A stretch of 64,000 bases of DNA from assembly GCA_934178475.1 (NCBI GenBank), contig CAKPQH010000003.1, positions 1-64,000 of the forward strand, written 5' to 3'. Position numbers and translations under genes: made by a program. This document shows, piece by piece, positions 33,674-42,316 of the stretch; positions within the stretch are counted from its first letter, which is position 1, and each line of letters begins with the position of its first letter. The notes beneath the pieces were generated by a model. The model had not been told where the DNA came from. It was given only the letters and a program-made list of their open reading frames with translations, and ran no database searches. Source of the stretch: an uncultured Clostridia bacterium. GTDB taxonomy: Bacteria; Bacillota; Clostridia; TANB77; CAG-508.

Positions 33674-34720
33674 ATGGAAAATAATAGATTTAGAGAGAAA
33701 AAAATATTGATTTATAAACAATATGTAGATTATTTTAAAACAAAAAGAAATCCAGAAGATTTTGGAGAGTTTTTGTCAAAATTGAAAAATGATTTTACAG
33801 GATTGATTTTTTATGAGATAGAAGCAGATTCACTTGGTGGAAGTGGTGGAAATCCTACATGGGGATATGTATATAAATATTTTGGCAATGAAGAAAAAGA
33901 AGAAGATAAGTTGGTTGGTGTTGGAGAAGCAATATATAAAGAATATGACTATGACTATCCATATGATGCTTATTGTGAGAATATTTATAGTGCTTTAGGA
34001 AAACATACTTTGACTAAAGCTAGAGTGCCCAAAATAGATGTTGCTATTCCAAATAAATCTAATGATCCTACGACTATAAGCTATTGCGTATTTGACTCTG
34101 AGAGTGAAGAAATGTTTGAAATAAAAGATTTTTTATATAACAAGTTTGATAATGATGAGTTAAGGGAAAAACAAAATATAATTTCGATAAAAGATATATT
34201 AGAATGCATAAAAATATCTATAGATGATGATGAAAATTATAAAGAAATAGAAGAGGGAGTTATTCAAGTTTTAGCATTAGATTCAATTGCTAATAATCCA
34301 GATAGACATCCTAATAATTGGTCTATAATTAGAAATATAGAAACTGGAAAATATGAACTTGCAATATTTGATAATAGCAGATCTTTTTATCATATGGTTC
34401 AAAAATATGATAAGAATAATAGTAAGTGGAGTCCAAGTTATGTTATAACTGAAGAGAGAAAAAGAAACGGATTGGGAGATTTTGGAGATAAAGTATTAAA
34501 ATACTTAAGTAGAGATTACAAAGAATATTTTGATAGATTTATGCTGAAGTTTATGAACGAATTACCAAGATTTTATAAAGATTTAGATGAAATGCCATAT
34601 AGTGTTGACAAGAAAAATATAAAGAAAGAAATTGATGACAAACTAAGATATATAAGAAAATTATATGATGTTGAAAAGGAGGAAGTACATGGCAGAAAAG
34701 ATAATGGAGATGAAAGATAG
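33674..34720 (+). CDS. HipA-like kinase-fold protein
   Basis: 348 residues, soluble. The middle part (about 205-245) has the kinase core of the HipA/CtkA group: ALDSIANNPDRHPNNWSII (catalytic loop with D-x-x-x-x-N-x-D-R-H-x-x-N) followed by LAIFDNSRSF (metal-binding D in place of DFG). A glycine-rich stretch, ADSLGGSGGNPTWGY (about 52-66), may act as phosphate loop. No HipB-type helix-turn-helix gene is adjacent. Instead the next gene overlaps the end of this one by 32 nt, so the two form a unit with its own promoter. HipA kinases phosphorylate GltX or other targets; the substrate here is unknown. Confidence 0.7.
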   Translation: MENNRFREKKILIYKQYVDYFKTKRNPEDFGEFLSKLKNDFTGLIFYEIEADSLGGSGGNPTWGYVYKYFGNEEKEEDKLVGVGEAIYKEYDYDYPYDAYCENIYSALGKHTLTKARVPKIDVAIPNKSNDPTTISYCVFDSESEEMFEIKDFLYNKFDNDELREKQNIISIKDILECIKISIDDDENYKEIEEGVIQVLALDSIANNPDRHPNNWSIIRNIETGKYELAIFDNSRSFYHMVQKYDKNNSKWSPSYVITEERKRNGLGDFGDKVLKYLSRDYKEYFDRFMLKFMNELPRFYKDLDEMPYSVDKKNIKKEIDDKLRYIRKLYDVEKEEVHGRKDNGDER

Positions 34721-35153
34721 TAAACAAAATAATAGTTATTTTTTAAATGTTAATTGGAATGATCAAAGTAAAGTTGCTCGTAACTTAGGATTTTTGGGAT
34801 TATATAATGACAAAATTTATTTTAAAATTAGTAGCAATAGTAGTGCATATGAGCATGGATTTAAAGGAATGATAGGAATACAGGATGATAAAATATATGT
34901 AAGTTCAAGAGATATGTTTAATATATTAAAAAAGAGATTGGGACTTAGAGAAGGAAAAAAAGAAAAAATAGAAATAATGAAGGAACTCATTTCTAAGAGA
35001 ATGGAAAGTGAAAAAAGTCATTCAAATCAATTAACAAATACTAGAGATAAACTTAGTTTTAATGAAGCTACTGATGCGGAAAGAGAAAAATATATTAAAG
35101 AAATCGATGAGGTTGAAAAGAAGAGTAAGGATAATATCGAGGCAGATAGATAA
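34689..35153 (+). CDS. Partner protein of the HipA-like kinase, unknown
   Basis: 154 residues; starts MAEKIMEMKDSKQNN. AAGGAGG at 34676-34682 lies 6 nt before ATG 34689, inside the kinase gene, so the pair is translationally coupled. The first half (about 10-80: NWNDQSKVARNLGFLGLYNDKIYFKISS...) is beta-rich. The second half is a charged helix (about 85-150). No helix-turn-helix is evident, which argues against a classic HipB antitoxin. It could be a cognate inhibitor or substrate, or a separated N-subdomain as in three-part HipBST systems; this is inference. Not a family I recognise. Confidence 0.6.
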   Translation: MAEKIMEMKDSKQNNSYFLNVNWNDQSKVARNLGFLGLYNDKIYFKISSNSSAYEHGFKGMIGIQDDKIYVSSRDMFNILKKRLGLREGKKEKIEIMKELISKRMESEKSHSNQLTNTRDKLSFNEATDAEREKYIKEIDEVEKKSKDNIEADR

Positions 35154-35190
35154 ATAAAAAGATTTAAGAAAAATAGTTATGAGGTGTAAA

Positions 35191-36552
35191 ATGGAAGAAA
35201 TAAAAGAAAAAATAGATGAATTAATAAAAAATAAAAGAATGACAAAACTTCGTAATTTATTAGATGATATAAATAGTGCTGACTTCCCAGCTTTATTTGA
35301 AGAATTAAATCAAGAAGAAATTGCCATAATATACAGGTTATTACCAAAAGAAAAAGCTGCAGAGGTATTTGCAGAGTTAGATCCCGATATACAAGAAAGA
35401 TTAATAAATCTTTTAACAGATAAAGAGCTTAAGAGCGTAGTTGAAGATTTATTTATGGATGATACAGTTGATCTGATAGAAGAAATGCCTGCAAATGTTG
35501 TAAAGAGAATATTAAAAACAATAAAAGCAGAAGATAGAAAGAAAATAAATGAATTACTAAATTTTCCAGAAGATAGTGCTGGAAGTATAATGACAATAGA
35601 ATATGTTGAGTTAAAAGAAAATATGACAATAGAAGAAGCTTTTAAAATAATAAAAGAAACAGGCATAAAAAAAGAGACAGTATATAATTGTTATGTTACT
35701 GATAATAAGAAGAAATTAATAGGTTCAGTTGATATTAAAGAAATGTTAATATCAGAACGTGACACTAAAGTAAAGGATATATTAGATGATAATGTAATAA
35801 GTGTATTAACAACTGAGGATAAAGAAGAAGTTGCAAAATTATTTGATAAATATAATTTTGTGGCATTACCTGTAATAGATAAAGAAAATAGATTGGTAGG
35901 AATTGTAACAATAGATGATGCTATTGACGTTTTGCAGGATGAAAACACAGAGGACTTTGAAAAAATGGCTGCTATAGTACCAAATGAAGATACATATTTT
36001 AAAACAAAAGCTATTGTACATGCAAAAAATAGAATAGTATGGTTATTAGTTTTAATGTTATCATCAACATTTACAGGACTTATAATCGAAAAATTCCAAA
36101 CTGCAATTGCAGCTGTTCCATTACTTGCAACATTTATGACTATGATATCAGGAACGGGAGGAAATTGTGGCGCACAGAGCTCAACTCTTATAATAAGAGG
36201 ACTTGTATTAAATGAAATAAAGTTTTCAGATATATTTAAAGCTATATGGAAAGAATTTAGAGTAGCTTTAATTGTAGGAGTTATACTTGCGGCAGTTACA
36301 GGACTAAGAATTTATTTACAATACAAAGGAACATTAGGATTAGATGAAACATTAAAATTAGCAGAGGTAGTGGGAATAACATTGATATTAACAGCAATAA
36401 TTGCTGAATTTATGGGATGCGTTTTACCAATGGCAGCTAAAAAATTAAAACTAGATCCGGCTATAATGGCATCACCATTAATAACAACAATAGTGGACCT
36501 ATGCTCAATGCTAGTATTCTTTAATGTGGCAACATCAATTTTAAAGATTTAA
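35191..36552 (+). CDS. mgtE: Magnesium transporter MgtE
   Basis: Mg2+ channel/transporter (453 residues). It has an N-terminal superhelical domain (about 1-125, with LLPKEKAAEVFAELDPD), two CBS domains that sense Mg2+ (about 130-255) and a five-TM C-terminal pore domain (about 280-450, with GTGGNCGAQSSTLIIRGL and LDPAIMASPLITTIVDL). All parts are present and in order. ATG 35179 is in frame, but GAGGTG 35181-35186 favours ATG 35191. The gap to the upstream gene is only 37 nt, so there is no room for a Mg2+ riboswitch; regulation is probably by the CBS domains of the protein itself. Confidence 0.95.
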   Translation: MEEIKEKIDELIKNKRMTKLRNLLDDINSADFPALFEELNQEEIAIIYRLLPKEKAAEVFAELDPDIQERLINLLTDKELKSVVEDLFMDDTVDLIEEMPANVVKRILKTIKAEDRKKINELLNFPEDSAGSIMTIEYVELKENMTIEEAFKIIKETGIKKETVYNCYVTDNKKKLIGSVDIKEMLISERDTKVKDILDDNVISVLTTEDKEEVAKLFDKYNFVALPVIDKENRLVGIVTIDDAIDVLQDENTEDFEKMAAIVPNEDTYFKTKAIVHAKNRIVWLLVLMLSSTFTGLIIEKFQTAIAAVPLLATFMTMISGTGGNCGAQSSTLIIRGLVLNEIKFSDIFKAIWKEFRVALIVGVILAAVTGLRIYLQYKGTLGLDETLKLAEVVGITLILTAIIAEFMGCVLPMAAKKLKLDPAIMASPLITTIVDLCSMLVFFNVATSILKI

Positions 36553-36556
36553 ATTT

Positions 36557-36611
36557 GGGGACGGTCCTTTTCTGAAAAATTTTTAAGTTAAGGACCGTCC
36601 CCATTTTGAAA
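36557..36611. repeat. GGGGACGGTCC inverted-repeat element
   Basis: Perfect 13-bp inverted repeat GGGGACGGTCCTT 36557-36569 and AAGGACCGTCCCC 36590-36602, with a 20-nt loop, between mgtE and tsaD. The bases 36596-36611 recur at 8028-8043. It is not followed by a T run, so it is more likely a dispersed hairpin element than a simple terminator. Confidence 0.75.
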
Positions 36612-36621
36612 AGGAGAGAAA

Positions 36622-37614
36622 ATGGACAAAGATATAATAACGTTAGGGATTGAGTCTAGTTGTGATGAGACATCAGTTGCGGTTGTAAAAAATGGAAGAG
36701 AGGTTTTATCAAATATAATAGATACTCAAATACCTATTCATGAAAAATATGGTGGGGTTGTTCCTGAAATTGCTTCGAGAAATCATATTGAGGCTATTTC
36801 TAGAGTTACGAAAAAAGCAATAGAAGAAGCAAATGTTAGTTTTAATGACATAGATGCAATAACCCCTACATATGGGCCTGGTTTGGTAGGAGCATTACTT
36901 GTTGGAGTTTCTTATGCTAAAGCACTAAGTTTTGCAATTGGTAAACCTTTAGTTGGTGTTAATCATATTCAGGGCCATATTGCGGCTAATTATATAACAT
37001 ATAAAGAATTAAAACCGCCGTTTTTATGTGTTTTAGTATCAGGGGGTAATACTCAAATAGTAAATGTGAAAAGTTATACGGATTTTGAAATTTTAGGAAA
37101 GACAAGAGATGATGCAATTGGTGAAGCTTTTGATAAAGTTGCCAGAGTGGTTGGACTTGGATATCCAGGTGGACCTAAAGTTGATAAACTAGCAAAAGAA
37201 GGAAATCCAATATATAAATTACCAAAAACACATTTTGAAAATAGTTTGGATTTTAGTTTTAGTGGAATAAAAACTGCTGTTATAAATTTGAATCATAATA
37301 CACCAAATATAGATAAAGCAGATTTATGTGCTAGCTTTGAAAAGACTGTAACTGAGGTTTTAATAGAAAATATAAAGAAAGCTATAGAACAGACAGGAAT
37401 TAAAAGTTTAGCTATAGCGGGAGGAGTTTCTGCTAATAGCTATATTAGAAATGAAATTTTAAAACTAGAAAATGAAGGTATAAAAATATATATGCCTGAA
37501 TTAAAATTATGTACGGACAATGCTGCTATGATAGCATCTGCAGGATATTATAATTTTATTAATGGAAAAAGAGATATGTTAGATCTAAATGCAATTCCAA
37601 ATTTAAAATTATAA
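36622..37614 (+). CDS. tsaD: tRNA N6-threonylcarbamoyladenosine synthase catalytic subunit TsaD
   Basis: ASKHA-fold enzyme (330 residues) that transfers threonylcarbamoyl to A37 of ANN-decoding tRNAs, working with TsaB, TsaE and TsaC. Signatures: [14 protein letters not shown] (about 8-21), metal-binding H-x3-H in [11 protein letters not shown] (about 114), VSGGNTQI and the C-terminal [13 protein letters not shown] and [12 protein letters not shown]. Length and order are canonical. AAAGGAG precedes the ATG by 8 nt, directly after the hairpin element. TsaB and TsaE genes are not in this window. Confidence 0.96.
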   Translation: MDKDIITLGIESSCDETSVAVVKNGREVLSNIIDTQIPIHEKYGGVVPEIASRNHIEAISRVTKKAIEEANVSFNDIDAITPTYGPGLVGALLVGVSYAKALSFAIGKPLVGVNHIQGHIAANYITYKELKPPFLCVLVSGGNTQIVNVKSYTDFEILGKTRDDAIGEAFDKVARVVGLGYPGGPKVDKLAKEGNPIYKLPKTHFENSLDFSFSGIKTAVINLNHNTPNIDKADLCASFEKTVTEVLIENIKKAIEQTGIKSLAIAGGVSANSYIRNEILKLENEGIKIYMPELKLCTDNAAMIASAGYYNFINGKRDMLDLNAIPNLKL

Positions 37615-37638
37615 AAATATAACAAAGGAGGCGAGGAA

Positions 37639-38346
37639 ATGGCAATATATACAATTGCAGATTTACATTTATCTTTTAATGAAAATAAACCGATGGATAT
37701 TTTCGGGAATAATTGGAATGGACATACTGAAAAAATAAAAGAAAATTGGCTTAAAAAAGTTGAAGTATCCGATACTGTTATTTTACCTGGTGATTTTTCT
37801 TGGTCTATGTATTTAAAAGATACTGTAAAAGATTTTGAATATTTAAATTCTTTGCCAGGAAGAAAAATTTTACTTAAAGGAAATCATGATTACTGGTGGA
37901 CTACTATTACTAGTATGAATAAATTTGTAGAGGAAAATCATTTTGAAAATATTAATTTTTTATTAAATAATAGTTATTTAGTTGAAGATAAAATAATATG
38001 TGGTACTAGAGGGTGGGCTATTACTGATACAGAAAATTCAAGTAAAATGATAAAGAGAGAATGTAATAGACTAGAACTTTCTATTTTATACGGAATCGAA
38101 AAATTTGGAAATGATAAAGAAATAATTGTATTTATGCATTATCCACCAATTTTAAAACAAAATTTACAAGAAAATAAAATGACAGATTTTATGAAAATGC
38201 TAAAAAAATATAATGTTAAGAGATGTTATTATGGACATTTGCATTCTACATCTATAAATGATGCAGTTGAGGGTGAAGTTTTTGGAGTAAATTTAAAGCT
38301 AGTTAGTGCAGATGGTTTAAATTTTAATTTGGAAGATGTTAGATAA
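37639..38346 (+). CDS. Calcineurin-like metallophosphoesterase
   Basis: 235 residues with the metallophosphoesterase motifs in order: IADLHLS (D-x-H, about 6-12), LPGDFSW (GD-x), LKGNHDYWW (GNHD, about 81-89), FMHYPP and YYGHLHS (GHxH, about 202-208). All metal ligands of the bimetal site are present. This subfamily (AIYTIADLHLS... type) is common in Clostridia but its substrate is not known. 24 nt after tsaD and 12 nt before recG, so probably in one transcription unit with them. Confidence 0.88.
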   Translation: MAIYTIADLHLSFNENKPMDIFGNNWNGHTEKIKENWLKKVEVSDTVILPGDFSWSMYLKDTVKDFEYLNSLPGRKILLKGNHDYWWTTITSMNKFVEENHFENINFLLNNSYLVEDKIICGTRGWAITDTENSSKMIKRECNRLELSILYGIEKFGNDKEIIVFMHYPPILKQNLQENKMTDFMKMLKKYNVKRCYYGHLHSTSINDAVEGEVFGVNLKLVSADGLNFNLEDVR

Positions 38347-38357
38347 TGGAGATATAA

Positions 38358-40406
38358 ATGGTTGATTTGAAAAAAGAAGTTCAATATGTAAAAAATGTTG
38401 GACCTAATAGAGTTAAATTATTAAATAAATTAAATATATACACATTAGATGATTTGATAACTTATTTTCCTAGAAATTATGAAGATAGAAGTATACCTAA
38501 GAAATTATCAGAATGTAATTTAGGGGAAGAAGTTTTGATAAGAGCAGAGGTAATAACTAAGACAAGGGAAATTAGAGCAAGAAGAGTTCTTATATCTAAA
38601 TTTATGGTAAAAACAGAAGATGATGAAATTGTTACAATTACTTTTTTTAACCAGAAATATATAAAAGATATGTTTAAATTAGGACATGTTTATAATTTTT
38701 ATGGAAAAATAGAAAATAAGATGGGTAAATTTGAAATGAATACACCAGTATTTGATGAAATGGGAACTAATAAAAATACAGGGAAAATTGTTCCGATATA
38801 TCCTCTTACATATAAATTATCACAAAATACAATTAGAAAAATAATTGAAAATGGTATAAATGAAGTATATGGAAATTTAGAAGAAACAATACCTGATTAT
38901 ATTTTACAAAAGTATAAGCTTTTGAGTATAAATGAAGCTATAAAAAGTATTCATTTTCCAGAAAGTAATTCGGATTTTATTAGAGCAAGAGAAAGGTTGG
39001 TTTTTGAAGAACTTCTTGCAATGCAGCTTGCACTTTTCAAACTTAAACAACAATATAAAGATGAAAATAAAGGAATTAAGTTTGATTCTAATATAAAAAT
39101 GAATTATGTAGTAAAAACTTTACCTTTTAAACTAACAAATGCACAAGTTAAGGTGCTAAAAGAAATAAATGAAAATATGGAAAAAGAGACTTCGATGAAT
39201 AGATTGCTTCAAGGAGATGTTGGCTCTGGTAAGACTATTGTAAGTATAATTGCTGCATATAAAGCTGTTAAATCAGGGTATCAAGTTGCTATTATGGCAC
39301 CAACAGCTATTCTTGCAAGTCAACATTATGAGAATTTTACTAAAATATTAGATGCTTTTGGAATTAAATGTAAACTTTTGGTTTCAGCAATTACTAAAAA
39401 GAAAAAAGAAGAGATTATAGAAGAATTAAAAAATGGACAAATTGATATTGTTATAGGGACTCACGCTTTATTAGAAGAAAATGTAGTTTTTAAAAATTTA
39501 GGTTTGGTTGTAACAGATGAACAACATAGATTTGGAGTAAAGCAAAGAGCAACTATTGTATCAAAAGGAAATAACCCGGACGTAATTGTAATGTCAGCTA
39601 CACCTATTCCAAGAACGTTAGCGCTTATATTGTATGGAGATTTGGATATTTCTATAATTGATGAATTACCGCCAAATAGAAAATCAATTGATACTTTTGC
39701 GGTTAATAGTAAAATGGATGATAGGGTTAATACTTTTATAAGAAAACAAATCGAAGAGGGAAGACAATGCTATATTGTTTGTCCATTAGTGGAAGATAAT
39801 GAGGATGATAGTTTGAAGTCAGTTACTGATTTGGCAGAAAAGTATAAAAAAGAGATTTTTCCTGATTTGTCAGTAGAATATATACATGGAAAACTAAAGG
39901 CAAAAGAAAAAGATAGTATAATGGATAGATTTAAGAATGGAGATATTGATATATTAATTTCTACTACTGTAATTGAAGTTGGAGTTGATGTCCCTAATGC
40001 TAATATTATGGTTATAGAAAATGCAGAAAGATTTGGTCTTGCACAACTTCATCAGTTACGTGGAAGAGTTGGAAGAGGAGAGTATAAATCTTATTGTATT
40101 CTTAAGACTGATAGTAGAGGAAAAGTAGCTAAGGAAAGAATGAAAACAATGTGTCAAACAAATGATGGATTTGTTATAGCGGAAAAGGATTTGGAATTAA
40201 GGGGTTCGGGAGATTTCTTTGGAACAGCTCAACATGGACTCCCAGAGTTTAAAATTGCTAATTTATTTGAAGATGTACGACTTTTAAAGGAAGTACAAGA
40301 TATAGCAAATAAAATTATTACAGAAGATCCGGATTTAAAACTTAAGAAAAATTTATTACTTAATAAACTAATAGATGAAAAATTTACAGATAGAATTGAG
40401 ATATAA
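38358..40406 (+). CDS. recG: ATP-dependent DNA helicase RecG
   Basis: Helicase (682 residues) that rewinds and reverses stalled replication forks and branch-migrates Holliday junctions. N-terminal wedge/OB domain (about 1-180) and SF2 helicase motor (about 245-640). Motifs: QGDVGSGKTIV (Walker A), MAPTAILASQH, DEQHRFGVKQR (Walker B, DEQH), MSATPIPRTLAL, and QLRGRVGRG (motif VI). The C-terminal LRGSGDFFGTAQHGLPEFKIA is diagnostic. Full length for the family. Confidence 0.97.
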   Translation: MVDLKKEVQYVKNVGPNRVKLLNKLNIYTLDDLITYFPRNYEDRSIPKKLSECNLGEEVLIRAEVITKTREIRARRVLISKFMVKTEDDEIVTITFFNQKYIKDMFKLGHVYNFYGKIENKMGKFEMNTPVFDEMGTNKNTGKIVPIYPLTYKLSQNTIRKIIENGINEVYGNLEETIPDYILQKYKLLSINEAIKSIHFPESNSDFIRARERLVFEELLAMQLALFKLKQQYKDENKGIKFDSNIKMNYVVKTLPFKLTNAQVKVLKEINENMEKETSMNRLLQGDVGSGKTIVSIIAAYKAVKSGYQVAIMAPTAILASQHYENFTKILDAFGIKCKLLVSAITKKKKEEIIEELKNGQIDIVIGTHALLEENVVFKNLGLVVTDEQHRFGVKQRATIVSKGNNPDVIVMSATPIPRTLALILYGDLDISIIDELPPNRKSIDTFAVNSKMDDRVNTFIRKQIEEGRQCYIVCPLVEDNEDDSLKSVTDLAEKYKKEIFPDLSVEYIHGKLKAKEKDSIMDRFKNGDIDILISTTVIEVGVDVPNANIMVIENAERFGLAQLHQLRGRVGRGEYKSYCILKTDSRGKVAKERMKTMCQTNDGFVIAEKDLELRGSGDFFGTAQHGLPEFKIANLFEDVRLLKEVQDIANKIITEDPDLKLKKNLLLNKLIDEKFTDRIEI

Positions 40407-40420
40407 GAAGGAGAAAGGTT

Positions 40421-40612
40421 ATGTGGCAAATAATTTTAAAAATATTTGGTTTGATAATTGTATTAATAGGTGTTGTGATGGTTTTTGATGCGAGAATTAT
40501 AACTAAGATTTGGTTTAGTTTTGGAGATCAAAATGAAGCAACTTCTGGAATGAAAATATTAGGAGTAGTTTTTTGCTTGATAGGTGGAATTATTGTTTAT
40601 TGTATAAAATAA
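40421..40612 (+). CDS. Small two-TM membrane protein (63 aa)
   Basis: 63 residues with two hydrophobic helices (about 4-24 and 44-62) joined by a short polar loop (SFGDQNEATSG). AGAAGGAGAAAGG precedes the ATG. It follows recG by 14 nt and ends just at the terminator hairpin of the convergent tRNA-Leu. Such two-helix proteins of about 60 residues often accompany housekeeping operons in Clostridia; function unknown. Confidence 0.65.
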   Translation: MWQIILKIFGLIIVLIGVVMVFDARIITKIWFSFGDQNEATSGMKILGVVFCLIGGIIVYCIK

Positions 40613-40648
40613 AAAATATCAAAGGAATGAATTTCCTTTGATATTAAC
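40610..40648 (-). terminator. Terminator of tRNA-Leu (and possibly recG operon)
   Basis: AATATCAAAGGAA pairs with TTTCCTTTGATATT (about 40616-40647). On the minus strand it is followed by TTTTTTATTTT, so it ends the tRNA transcript; the hairpin may also stop the + strand operon. Confidence 0.8.
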
Positions 40649-40651
40649 AAT

Positions 40652-40735
40652 TGGTGCGGATGAGAGGACTTGAACCTCCACACCGTTGGTACTGGTTCCT
40701 AAGACCAGCGCGTCTGCCAGTTCCGCCACATCCGC
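40652..40735 (-). tRNA. tRNA-Leu (anticodon UAG)
   Basis: Class II tRNA of 84 nt with encoded CCA. Acceptor arms GCGGATG and CATCCGC pair; the anticodon stem CTGGT/ACCAG encloses loop CTTAGGA with anticodon TAG; variable arm TACCAACGGTG; T arm GAGG-TTCAAGT-CCTC. Reads CUN leucine codons. Confidence 0.96.
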
Positions 40736-40753
40736 AAATCAATTACAAAATAT

Positions 40754-40782
40754 ATATTAACACAAAGATTTATCTTTGTCAA
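40754..40782 (-). promoter_or_regulatory. Promoter of tRNA-Leu
   Basis: On the minus strand TTGACA (40782-40777) and TAATAT (40759-40754) with a 17-nt spacer, 19 nt before the tRNA 5' end. Confidence 0.8.
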
Positions 40783-40824
40783 TAGAATAGAAAAATAAAT
40801 TTAAATTTTTAAGGAAGGTAAAAA

Positions 40825-42192
40825 ATGCCAGTCGAAAAAAATAAAGAATATAAAGTAGAAATAATTGATAATGGTTTTGAAGGAGAAGGTATTGCTAAGA
40901 TAAATGATTTTACAATATTTATTCCTGGAACAATAAAAGGCGAAATAGTTAGAATTTTAATAGTGAAGGTTTTATCTTCATATGCATATGGAAAAGTGTT
41001 AGAAATAATGGAGAAATCAGAAGATAGACAGGAAGCGGATTGCGATACATATAAAAGATGTGGAGGTTGTGATTTAAGACATATTAAATACAACAAAACT
41101 TTAGAGATGAAACAAAATATGGTACAAAGCTTAGTGAATAAAACTTTAAAAAATAATATTGTTGTAAAAAACACAATTGGAATGGAGAAACCATATTATT
41201 ATAGAAATAAATTAATATATCCTGTGGGAACAGATGAAAATAGAAAAATCTATGCTGGCATATATGCAAATAGGACGCATACTATAATAAAACCTAAAGA
41301 GTGTCTTATACAAGATAAGGAATCACAAGAGATAGTTAGAACTATAGAGAAAATTTTAAATAAGTACAATATAACAGCATATGATGAAAAAAATAAGCAA
41401 GGTTTAATTAGAAATATTCTTATAAAAAAGGGATTTAAAACTAATGACATTTTGATAGTATTTATTTTAACCAAAGAAGTTTTACCATATGAAAAAGAGA
41501 TTGTAGAAGAATTGAAAATTAAGTATAAAAATATTGTTTCAATTGTTAAAAATATTAATTCTAAAAATACAAATGTTGTTTTAGGGGATAGAAACATAAA
41601 TATTTTTGGGAATGGATTTTTATATGATTATTTAGAGGATTTCAAATTTAAAATTTCGCCTAATTCTTTTTATCAGGTAAATCCTGTTCAAGCAGAAGTT
41701 TTATATAATATTGGTGTAAAAGAAGCAGGAATATCAAATAAAGATACTGTTTTTGATTTATATTGTGGTATTGGAACAATTTCACTTTTTATGTCTAAAT
41801 ATGCGAAAAAGGTATATGGAGTGGAGATTGTTAAACAAGCTATAGAGGATGCAAAGATAAATGCTAAACTTAACAATATTGAAAATGTGGAATTTTTTTC
41901 TGGAGATTGTGAAAAGGTTGTAGATGATTTGATAAATGTAAAAAATATAATTCCTGATATAGTAATGGTAGATCCTCCAAGAAAGGGATTAGATAATAAT
42001 ACAGTAAATAACTTGTTAAAGATTGAGTCTAAAAAGATAGTATATATTAGTTGTAATCCAGCAACTATGGTAAGAGATTTAGAAAAACTTGAAGGAAAAT
42101 ATGAAATAAAGTTTATTCAACCAGTGGATATGTTTCCTTTTACGAAACATGTGGAGTGTGTATCAGTGCTACAACTAAAACAAGACGTGTAA
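40825..42192 (+). CDS. rlmD: 23S rRNA (uracil-C5)-methyltransferase, RlmD/RlmCD type
   Basis: SAM-dependent methyltransferase of the RumA/TrmA family (455 residues). N-terminal TRAM domain (about 5-60), iron-sulfur cysteines in CDTYKRCGGCDLRH plus CLIQ (about 73-160), and the Rossmann catalytic domain. In it FDLYCGIGTISLFMSK binds SAM and VDPPRKGLD and YISCNPATMVRDL hold the catalytic region; the Cys of SCNP is the nucleophile. In Gram-positives such enzymes modify U747 and U1939. Which site is used here cannot be read. AAGGAAGG lies 10 nt before the ATG. Confidence 0.93.
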   Translation: MPVEKNKEYKVEIIDNGFEGEGIAKINDFTIFIPGTIKGEIVRILIVKVLSSYAYGKVLEIMEKSEDRQEADCDTYKRCGGCDLRHIKYNKTLEMKQNMVQSLVNKTLKNNIVVKNTIGMEKPYYYRNKLIYPVGTDENRKIYAGIYANRTHTIIKPKECLIQDKESQEIVRTIEKILNKYNITAYDEKNKQGLIRNILIKKGFKTNDILIVFILTKEVLPYEKEIVEELKIKYKNIVSIVKNINSKNTNVVLGDRNINIFGNGFLYDYLEDFKFKISPNSFYQVNPVQAEVLYNIGVKEAGISNKDTVFDLYCGIGTISLFMSKYAKKVYGVEIVKQAIEDAKINAKLNNIENVEFFSGDCEKVVDDLINVKNIIPDIVMVDPPRKGLDNNTVNNLLKIESKKIVYISCNPATMVRDLEKLEGKYEIKFIQPVDMFPFTKHVECVSVLQLKQDV

Positions 42193-42316
42193 TACTCGAT
42201 TTTGATATGTTGTCAAGGTTTATAATTTTTCGATAGTGAGAGTTGATGTGATGCATTTGAAGAAATAGAAAGTTATTTGTAGAAAATAATTTTGAATAAA
42301 GGAAAAGTGAAAATAT

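Noticed and set aside
33674..35153. Classic HipBA toxin-antitoxin pair
   Set aside because: The partner lacks a helix-turn-helix and the gene order (kinase first) is not that of hipBA.
35154..35190. Mg2+ (M-box) riboswitch before mgtE
   Set aside because: Only 37 nt are available.
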